Positions 12,727 to 21,607 of a DNA stretch of 45,872 bases are shown piece by piece. Both the position numbers and the translations under genes were made by a program. This DNA comes from Cruorifilaria tuberocauda (taxonomy: Eukaryota; Nematoda; Chromadorea; Rhabditida; Onchocercidae): the NCBI GenBank assembly GCA_013365365.1, contig JABVXU010000436.1:1-45872 (forward strand), given 5' to 3'. The notes beneath the pieces are model-generated. The model did no database searches and was not told where the DNA came from. It worked only from the letters and a program-made list of their open reading frames with translations. Positions within the stretch are counted from its first letter, which is position 1; every line of letters starts with the position of its first letter.

Positions 12727-13891
12727 TAATCCATCATCGCATTTATTATCAGTAATTTAAAAAAAAGCTTATAACAACCGTTAGTTTATCTTATCTCTTT
12801 TCTGCACTTCTAATGATCAATTTCATGAAATCTCTCCCTTGTTTCTGTTACCGTAAACTCTTTAACACTGCAGGGTGCCACTCTATATGACCTTTCCCTC
12901 CCTTCATTTACAGAAATGACAATTTTTCAAAAAGCGAAAAGTATAAATCTGAACAAACAGTCGCTTGAAACTGGAAGCATTTGATGGAAAATGAAAATGT
13001 AAAGTCAAACATATCAATATCATACAATATCATATCTTTCCTGTATAACAGTAAATTGATAGGATAGCGCGATAGGGGAAAACTGAAAATGGTAGTTTTC
13101 TAAAGATTGTAAACTCGGTGTTTTAAATCATGCTTTGGACTGAATCTCTGTGTAACAAAAGTATAATAATATATTTTCGTCTGTATAATAAGTTAAAACA
13201 TGATGTGAGCGTTATTTTTATCGCAAAGCTAAAGATCTAAAAATTGAATAAACATCGAATTTGAAAAGGAAAATAGCGATAGGAAAAAATGAAATAAAAA
13301 AGATTATAAATATAGGCTTGCAAACTGACAAATAATATATATACCGACACAAAAGAGTTACACCGAACTTTTTACAATAACGGTATATCTAATGCGAAAA
13401 AAAATGTTTTGAATATAAACAGATGGAAATGTCAAATTTTATGTGCAAGTCGAAATAAGACAGCTCGAAATAAAAAATCGTTGAAGTAACCGATACTGCC
13501 ATAAAAGTTGGATGGAAGTTATTTTGAATTTAAATAAGTCTACAATTTAACTCAATATCTAAAAAAAGAAAAACCATATAATGCTACATCAAGAAATGGG
13601 CAACAGGGAATATCTAAAATATTATGAGTTCAGAAGTGAGTTTCAAAAAGAGTAATTCCCTGAAATGTAGCGCGATTTATAACAAAACCCAAAAAAAGCA
13701 AGATAATATTTGGAAGCTACTTCAACTATTAGAGAGATGAATAGCAGCAAAGAAACAGTGTCACTTCTAACTGTACATGTACTGATCATCTCAATGATTT
13801 TTTTGTTCAAGAACAGGTAAAGAAGATCAAAAAGTTTAACTCCAAATATTAAGAAATGAATCTCTTCTTATTAAAACATGCATGAACGCTG
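12727..13891. other. intergenic, 3' flank of the isomerase gene
   Basis: No gene seen. This is the space between the microRNA hairpin and the stop codon of the minus-strand isomerase gene, so it should include that gene's 3' UTR. A slightly GC-richer patch at about 12850-12910 has no recognisable coding or RNA structure. Confidence 0.5.
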
Positions 13892-15967
13892 TTAGAACGT
13901 AAGTCCATAACGATGCATCCATTGGAGATGCTGCTTATCATGCCCACTATTCAGATATTCACAACCGACATCCCAGTTGCCAAATCTTTTCAATATATTA
14001 AACACGTAACTATAATTTATTTCGCCGTCTGTATCTGGTTCATGACGACCTGGTACTTGAGCTACCTGTACATGTCCTGAAATTTGATAATTGGTTCAAT
14101 TCCTAAAACTAATAAAAGGTAAGTAGCTTAATGTATATCTTTTTGTATGTTTAGATAGCGTTGGATTTCTCACACAACAATGTTTTGAATTCAATGAAAA
14201 AGTAAAAAAACTATCCGGTACTTGGCAATCATACAGTTAAATAGATTTTCGAATAACGATTAACGCTTTGAGACGCATTATTTATTCTTTATCAAAAGAT
14301 TACCGCGAAAAAGGAATAATTTTAGAAAACATAAAAGTTATATCCAAAGTTCACTTGCCTATAAAAGGTGCCAACGTTTCGATAGTAGTGGTAAGTTGTC
14401 CACAAATTTGTTGAACATGAAACAGGTCCTGTAAAATGATAATGTTCATTTCTACAGAAGTAGAAAACTGCTTAAAAAAATGAAAATCCAAAATAGTAAA
14501 TTCATATGGAATTACTTGGAAAGTTCATGTACTCACCAACATAATTTTCAAGTTCGCTTCGTTAACTTCTTTCAACACTTGTAGCGCTGCAACATGTTCT
14601 TAATTATTTATTTAAAAATTTCTATCTGATAGCAAAATTCACCTAAATTTATCTTATTACTGCAAATAACATAGTAAAAAGAAATAAATGAATGAAAGTG
14701 AATGTTAAAAAATATTAAGTCGATTAAGACCTTTCGAGTAGGAATTCATGAAATAGCCAGGGATAGCAGCTTCGCAGATCGGTTCAATGAGACAAGTTAT
14801 TGATTCCTGAAAAACACTCTTCTAATATCGTCATACTGTTTTGCAAAATTGCAGGCAAGAATTTACAGCTTTCGGTCTGTATTATTTCAAAAAACATACT
14901 TTTTGAGATAGTTTGAATTTTTTTCATTAAGTTTCGATAAATAAGAAAAGAAGTGTTACAAATCTTCAATTTATTTTGCAACCTTTTTAAGCTTTTGACA
15001 CGCCAAACGAATATTCGTTACATAAACTTTGTAGTTGTCATCCGTTTGTTCAGCTGTACCAGCCATTATGTGAATCTAAATTTATAGTGAAAGATGTGAT
15101 ATTTAAAAAATATATAAGAACTGATGAGCAAAAATATGAATTTCCTAAGGATAAGATTCGTTGATGATTTCAGCTATAAATAGGGAACCTTTTGCACATT
15201 CAGCTTTTTCGCGTACTGGACTGCTATATCCAAAGATTCAACATATTTGGATCTTTGCTCTGGAAGAGCTGCAAGACCACGAAAGCCTTCAGACCAATTA
15301 CCTGAAGAAATTACTATAAAAGAAATATGTCATACATGGGAAAAAATTAAGTTGTTGAAAATAAAAATCGAAAGTAAAATAACGGATAAAAGCAATGCTA
15401 ATTTAAATCTAACTTGAAACAGTGCTGATTTAAATTTAAATCTATAGTTTGTTTGAATTCCAATACAAGTCAACCGGAGAGGTGGAAAAGTGACAAAAGA
15501 GAAGAGGAATTTCAGCGATAATTTAGGAAAAACAAAGTTAGAGATACCTGCAGGTGCATTAATAAGGATATGTTTGAGGTGATAACGTTCAGCTTGCTGC
15601 AATAATTCCTCCGCCGGTAATTCATATGGTAGTGATACCTCAACAAGTTGAAATCCAAGTGCAGCTGCTTCTCCATATCTTCATGACCTTTCTGGATAAT
15701 TATCGAAAACGGATAATTCAATCAAAATTAAAATTATCAGTTTCGAATTAGTGTAACTTCCTACTTTTAATAACTAAAATGATTTAATATAAGCAGATTT
15801 ATTATTTCAAATATACTGAGTAATTCACTTTCACTTATTAATTCCTACTTCTGTGTTATATGAAGATAATTAAAATGGATAAGAAGTTTATTCAAATGAA
15901 GTAATCAATACTTTTGCAGCAAATCCATGCCATGAAACATTATTGTCAAATTTGCAGCTACACGCAT
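13892..15967 (-). CDS. HYI: hydroxypyruvate isomerase-family protein, 8 exons
   Basis: Exons in transcript order: 15912-15967, 15548-15678, 15189-15301, 14983-15075, 14731-14806, 14537-14586, 14359-14428, 13892-14076. Splice phases agree at every junction and give 257 residues, the usual family length (about 258-277). The fold is the xylose-isomerase-like TIM barrel, and known members interconvert hydroxypyruvate and tartronate semialdehyde in the cytosol. Family landmarks in order: MRVAANLTIMF at the N-terminus, LVEVSLPY, INAPAGNW, IHIMAG, LIEPI (Glu139), MLDLFH (Asp174), HVQVAQVPGRHEP (Gln200/203) and GCEY (Glu236). These Glu, Asp, Gln and Glu positions correspond to the metal-site and catalytic residues of bacterial Hyi, so the enzyme looks intact. 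Start choice: a TTTTTCAG acceptor at 16018-16025 lies 50 bases upstream and no other ATG falls between. An in-frame ATG at 16030 lies before that acceptor and would add 21 residues. Oddities: intron 7 appears to start with GC, and intron 1 ends in GAAG. The animal substrate is poorly established, so 'putative' is fair. Confidence 0.93.
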
Positions 15968-16017
15968 TGTTTCGTTAAGTTGCTTCAGATTTCTGTCGTG
16001 TAGAAAAAGTATTAAAA

Positions 16018-16025
16018 CTGAAAAA
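16018..16025 (-). promoter_or_regulatory. probable spliced-leader acceptor of the isomerase gene
   Basis: TTTTTCAG read on the minus strand is a strong nematode 3' splice site 50 bases before the chosen ATG, with no donor evident just upstream. This suggests spliced-leader trans-splicing, although an upstream 5' UTR exon cannot be excluded. The 16 bases ATTTTTCAGTTTTAAT around it are identical to those at the acceptor of the kinase-like gene. Confidence 0.5.
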
Positions 16026-16321
16026 TGCATATCAGTATCACAAGCATATACAATGAAAATATTAATCTACAAAACATCATTGATTATTAATTCAACCTAT
16101 TTCAATTTCATCCGTTCTAGTTTCGTATCATTCCGGTAAAAATCAACTTCCAATTTTCTTCTATAATTTATCCCGTAACCTTTCCAAGTCCATTTCTTTT
16201 GTTTGATGATTTATTTATTTAATTATTCTAGTTTTCTGGAACTGTGACAATTCCGCATTCCATCACACTGTTCACTATCCCTTTTAGTTGACAATTAGTG
16301 CAAGTACTCTTTAATTCTCGA

Positions 16322-16399
16322 AACCTCCTGTGTGAAAAAGAATTCATTGGTTAATCGAAAGTGATAATGCCATTAATCTAAGGAGAACTTCAGGAGGTT
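16322..16399. repeat. imperfect long hairpin in the isomerase upstream flank
   Basis: AACCTCCTG (16322-16330) is the perfect inverse of CAGGAGGTT (16391-16399). Inside, GGTTAAT can pair with ATTAATC (one G-T pair) to form a second stem around an 18-base loop. The result is an imperfect foldback of about 78 bases. It may be a structured RNA, a small transposon remnant or a regulatory palindrome. No family is recognised. Confidence 0.6.
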
Positions 16400-16537
16400 A
16401 TCCCACAGTACGTTATCCTTCACTTCCTTATCAGTGATATGTTATCATACGGAGAAAAGAGGTTATGGATAACAAAGAGTGAGAAGTAGCGAAGAAGAAC
16501 AATTACTTCACGTACGAGGGAATGGGTCAATTCGCTA

Positions 16538-16676
16538 CACGTGATGTTACCGGTTTTCGGTTATTTTGACGGATGAAATGATAAGAAGTAATCAGTTGGA
16601 TTCACTTCTTGTTGATTTTCCCGTGTGAGGCTGTTAGTGTGGTTTATACCGGTCTATAGTACCGATTCATACCGGT
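16538..16676. promoter_or_regulatory. E-box and ACCGGT cluster upstream of the isomerase gene
   Basis: CACGTG occurs at 16538-16543. The palindrome ACCGGT occurs at 16549-16554, 16648-16653 and 16671-16676. Such GC-rich words are rare in the surrounding AT-rich DNA. CACGTG is bound by bHLH and bHLH-Zip factors. ACCGGT is the core of the Grainyhead site AACCGGTT. Location in the 5' flank suggests an enhancer or promoter role for the isomerase gene. This is inference only. Confidence 0.4.
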
Positions 16677-16699
16677 TTATGTTATTGATTTCATCCACA

Positions 16700-19490
16700 T
16701 GAAGAATGAACTTGAATTCTGCCATATAAAAGTAATAGGAACACATTTTATTTTTCTTTTAAAATTTCTTCCAAATAAACAAAGTAAGTCGATATATCAG
16801 AAATTTTTATATTAATAGCAATTTCAGTTACGAATTTGAAAGACATTGTCTGATAATTAGAATTCGTTTTCTTATGAAAATGTTCAAGAGTTCATTTTAT
16901 ATCAATCTGTGCCAATATTAAAGAAAAAAAAGACATGTTACTGAATTAAGTTAAGTAACTATAACTAATAAACAAATATCGTAATAAAGGGATAAAGGTG
17001 CAAATAATAATACAGGGAAGTGTTGTTTTACTAAAATTAATGCAAATTACTTAAAAGTTGCCGATCAATTATGCAGCAATAGAAATTTCAACATTCAAAA
17101 TCCAAATCCAAACAATAGAATATTGAAAAATACAAAAGATTGCAGTAAATTTCAAACGAATAAATGAAAAATGATAATATTAAGTAATTTAACTTAAAAA
17201 AAGAAGTTAAGTATTTTAATTAAGTAAAATATAACAACAATACAATAAAGAAGAGTGAAGTGATATAAGTTGATTTACACTTCATTTGTGAAAAAAAAAA
17301 ACAATAAATGATAATTAATATAAATATAAATAATTAGTTAAATTACAGTAATTAAATTACTTGACTTTTATTCAAATAAATGAATTTAACAGTTAATTTT
17401 GTTTTTATTTTTTTGGCTGTAAAATAAAAAAAAATGCTTTTAGCTTTTCATCTCTCATATTCACACCCATAAAGCTTCACAAACTGAGCAGAATCAAAAC
17501 GCATTCTTCAATTCTCACGTCTTTTCTTCATTTTTGTTTGCTACTTTTTTTAGTTTCATTATTGTTTTTTCATTTTCATTTCCAATTACAATAAAATTAA
17601 AAGCAAAAAGAGAAAATACTAGCGTGATTTTCCGATCATGATTCATTAATTCTTCTTGCGATGATGCAAACGTTTAACTGACAATTAATTAAACTTGAGT
17701 TAGACAATGAAATTCAACTTCACAGTTTGAGGATTAGCTAATACCGAAATATAATCAATGCTAAAATGATAAGCTATGCCTTAACTTTAATTAAGATGAT
17801 TAGGTAAATCACTGACAAAAAGATTAGAAAAAAAGAAGGAATCATGAAACTTTTTTCTTTTCAATAGACAATGTACAAAAATGCCTTCCATTATTGCTGG
17901 GAGCAAATTTTTTGCAAAATCTTCAAAATTCATGATGGAATATCATAACCTACAAAATGAATGCAAAAATTGGCTACGGTAATAAAAATAGGATAAATTA
18001 ATGCAAGAAAACCTGAATTGTCGTCTATTGCAAGATTCGCAGTTTTTATTAAGATAAAGTGATTAGGTAAAGTGCCACATCAATTAGAAGTTTGTTTATG
18101 TTGGTTGAACAGAGAATAATTATAATCTTAGAAAAATGAATTATTTAAAAATGAAACAACAGATCATCGTTTTGTAGTATTGAAGTTCAATCACTCTCTT
18201 TAAATCATTTCCAGAAGAGTAACTCTTCTCCACCATTAAGGTTATCAGCTCCGATGATTCCACTTCTTCCAACTTTCTATTTTTCTCCTTCGTTGAAAAT
18301 CTCTCTTTCATACTTTAGTAACACCAAAATTTTTTATCAATATCTTTAAACCTTTTTTTTTTAAACTGATAAATGCCGGATTCCACTGATTTTTCGCAAT
18401 CTTTAAAACTTGAAATCCTTGAAGTAATTTGAAATAAATTTGAAGTTTTAAAATCCCTAAACAGATAAAATAAAAAAAAAATCTCTGTCTCATCTAACAG
18501 TTTAACTTTTAAGGGAAAAAATCGAATAGACAAGAAGGAAGTGATGAGCTGATATCTGAAATTACTTAATAGTTCATTTACAAGTATAAGTGTTATTCAT
18601 ATAAGAGACAAAGTAGCATATTGATATGTAGTAAATAAAATTATATGATAGCTGATTTGCAGGTTGCTTAAAAGTTTTCCAATCGTTTTTTGTAGCTGAT
18701 AATGATAATAGGTGTATTAGATAACGTATTAAATACCGCGATAATAGACTTATATACTACCTTGTACCAAAATTATTTTATTAAAGCTAACCTTACTAAA
18801 AATTATCGATTTGATATATTTCGTTTATTTAATTAAATATCAATTTTTATTGTTCTTTTATTAATACAATAATAAATTATTCGCTGCAACAATTCTTATT
18901 GAATTTATAAAACATTTTAAATGTATTCTATCTAGCGATAATTTTAAATTAAAGTTATAATAATAGTATCGAATAAGTTACTCCAAGTTTCCTAAAAGAC
19001 CTTTTTTCATCATCAATTTGGGAAACTGGATGATAACCATTCAAGTACTATAGAACTGTATTAACTAAAAGTTCCTGAAATTTCAACTCTACCAATACTG
19101 TTTACCAAATTTAATGCAAAATACAACATCATGAACGTCATTTACGTTTCCCATTCTTGTTTATGGTATTGAAAAAGAAATTGAAATTAAAATGATAGTC
19201 AAATTAAAATGTTATTCTTAAAAAAAGAAAAAAAGGAACCATTGATCACCCCAATTTTCCTTTTTTCTTTTTCAAAGAACAATGAAATTGCAGAGGTATG
19301 AATTGATTCGAGCAAGTTTTTGTGACATAAATTCATTATAAATTGGTTTTTGTTATTTTCAGGTAAAATGAGAAATGGATAAGTATATTTGGAAGAAAAC
19401 GTTACTTTCATTTACTTATTTATTTTGATTATTTAATTACAGAAATTCTTTGTTATACCTAAAGAAGAGTGCTATCTTTGGAATAATTTA
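16700..19490. other. gene-free AT-rich intergenic stretch
   Basis: No supportable gene. Short overlapping minus-strand frames near 18308-18533 contain an A-run and no domain. This is part of the space between the divergent isomerase and collagen genes. Confidence 0.55.
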
Positions 19491-19589
19491 TTCCTGATTC
19501 TGATTGACTCGTAATTCCTAATTCCGATCAACTTCGTATCTCCTAATTCTGTTTGACTTCGAAATTCCTAATTCTGATTGATTGATTGA
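19491..19589. repeat. degenerate 25-bp tandem repeat, 4 copies
   Basis: Units begin at 19491, 19515, 19540 and 19565, each close to TTCCTAATTCTGATTGACTT followed by a short CG-containing tail. Copies differ at several bases, so the array is old compared with the 42-bp array to its right. Confidence 0.8.
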
Positions 19590-20134
19590 TTTTTTAATTT
19601 CCATCTTTCCATTTCGTTTGCATTTGACAGCATATTTTATTTTATTGCCATTTTCGCATTTAATTTTTTCCAAGATATTTTCACTATTTTCTTTTAATTA
19701 ACAACCTGCATAATTAAATAATCAAATTAATTTTGTAATATTCAAATCGTATTGTAATTTGTGGTTTCGTATAAATTTTAGAAAAAAAGACGGAAAAAGA
19801 AAACATTTCAATTTTTTTCTCGATTGATAAAATAAATCACTTGATGAGGAATTAATGTATGATCGGAGTTAAATTTATCGTATCGCATTATAGTGTATGA
19901 TATTTAACAAGCGAATGAAATGATAAGACTTGATATTTCTAGTGATAACTGTTGTAAGGAATAGATTTGATAAACATCAAATTAGAAAATTGAATTTTAT
20001 TCTTCGCAAAGTCACAGAGAAAATGAAAAGTGAGAGTAATCAGCGAAAAGGAAGTAAATATTAATGAATGTTTTTTTTCCCCGTAAAAATATGTGTTTAT
20101 CAGTGAAAAAAAATGACTGCGAAATCATTGTATA

Positions 20135-20396
20135 CTTATCATTAGGAAAAGTGAGTACTAAATCATTTATCGTATGCTTATCATTAGGAAAAGTAAGTAC
20201 GAAATCATTTATCGTATGCTTATCATTAGGAAAAGTAAGTACGAAATCATTTATCGTATGCTTATCATTAGGAAAAGTGAGTACGAAATCATTTATCGTA
20301 TGCTTATCATTAGGAAAAGTAAGTACTAAATCATTTATCGTATGCTTATCATTAGGAAAAGTAAGTACGAAATCATTTATCGTATGCTTATCACTG
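20135..20396. repeat. 42-bp minisatellite carrying a GATA-type site
   Basis: Six nearly identical 42-bp units start at 20135, 20177, 20219, 20261, 20303 and 20345. A partial seventh starts at 20387 and a degenerate unit precedes the first. Every unit starts CTTATCATTAGG (reverse strand TGATAAG, the canonical WGATAR site) and contains GTAAGTACG or GTGAGTACT variants and ATTTATCGTATG. The length is a multiple of three with no stop in one frame, so a 112-codon open frame (repeat CLSLGKVSTKSFIV) runs through. It has no domain or splice support, and I treat the array as non-coding. It ends about 1.2 kb upstream of the collagen start. Confidence 0.9.
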
Positions 20397-21393
20397 AAAT
20401 AAAAATCCTATCAAAAATACTCCTATCTTTGTTTTCGATCCTTGAAGCATTATTTTTTTTTACTGGATTATATTTCTGGAACAAAAGAAAAATGAATTTC
20501 TTTTTTCCTTTTGAGAAGAAGTGATTAAGAAAAAGGAATGATCAAAGTAGATGATAGATGTAACTGTTAGAAGTGATATATTGAAAGGATTTGATTAATG
20601 TGAGCAAAATTTAAATTTTCTGTTCTTCGAACTTATTGCCTTTTAACTTTTAGGTTTATTCATTCAAAATTTGTTTTACTGTCTGTTCTTCGTTTCACGA
20701 CTATCAATAACTGTTTACTTAACAATAACAGCGATTTTGTTGATTGTTCTTTGAAATGTGATCATTAATCCTGAAGTATATTTCGGGATACTAAATTGAA
20801 ATTGGTGTTTTACCTACCTTGCAGGTATCATAAATAAATATGCATTTGTAATGATTCGTGGAATTATATTGGTAATTCAAATAGATAATTACTTTGTTAA
20901 TCCTTCCATTCCTTTTTTTTCGTATCTTCTTAACCTTTTATTGATTTTTATTTTTTTTGACTTTTAAACTAAATTTCATTTTTTCATAATTTTTTAAATT
21001 CATTCAGCTAAATCATATTCATAAGCTTCGGAAAATGGTAATGATTTTCCTTTTTTCAGATAATCTGATATTCTTCAATTTTTTAATGCCATTTTTTTTT
21101 CAAACCTTCAACTGATATCTTACAATCTTGTAATCGTGAATTATCACAATTAAATATCGTAAATTTCATGATTTTTCAACGTATTTTATTGAAAACTGTT
21201 TTAATTGCTAAAAGACTTTCAGAATTTTGTTCATTCAATAAAAATGAATTAAAATGGTTGCAAAACTATAATGCTATGATTATAACTGCTTCTTTTTCTT
21301 CTCTCTGATACGTTGGTTCCGAAATGTGCTTGCTTAATTTCGATTTTTGACAAAATCAAAAGAAAGGCGATCAATTTTACAGCTGGAAAAATT
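20397..21393. other. intergenic, upstream of the collagen gene
   Basis: No gene seen. This is AT-rich sequence with T-runs between the 42-bp array and the proximal collagen promoter. It probably contains distal promoter sequence. Confidence 0.5.
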
Positions 21394-21560
21394 AAATCAA
21401 ATCAAATCAACAATTGATTTATTTTTCATTTTTATTGATTGATTGAATTGAACTAGATCAATTTTATAGTGTAATTAAATTAAATCAAATCAAATCAATC
21501 TTCCAAACTTTGTGTAAACTTATCAGTGATATTTTTATGAATTTTATTTTATTTTTTCAG
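21394..21560 (+). promoter_or_regulatory. proximal collagen promoter and probable spliced-leader acceptor
   Basis: Two AATCAAATCAAATCAA blocks (21394-21410 and 21481-21498) flank an interval rich in TGATTGATT. A CTTATCA site (TGATAAG on the other strand) sits at 21519-21525, about 85 bases before the ATG. A run of pyrimidines ends in TTTTTTCAG at 21552-21560, 47 bases before the ATG, and would serve as a trans-splice acceptor. In C. elegans, hypodermal GATA factors such as ELT-1 and ELT-3 drive many cuticle collagens, so the GATA site is a sensible candidate. Function is inferred. Confidence 0.45.
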
Positions 21561-21607
21561 TCAAAAATAAGCAATTTTTTTTTTTTGAGATTTTCATTTC
21601 TGTATCG

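Noticed and set aside
15512..15721. 69-codon minus-strand frame starting MNYPFSII
   Set aside because: It is an out-of-frame reading of isomerase exon 2 and intron 1.
20064..20402. 112-codon frame with the 14-residue repeat CLSLGKVSTKSFIV
   Set aside because: It is open only because the 42-bp unit is a multiple of three without a stop. Variants between units do not favour silent changes, and no promoter, signal peptide or partner exon is seen.
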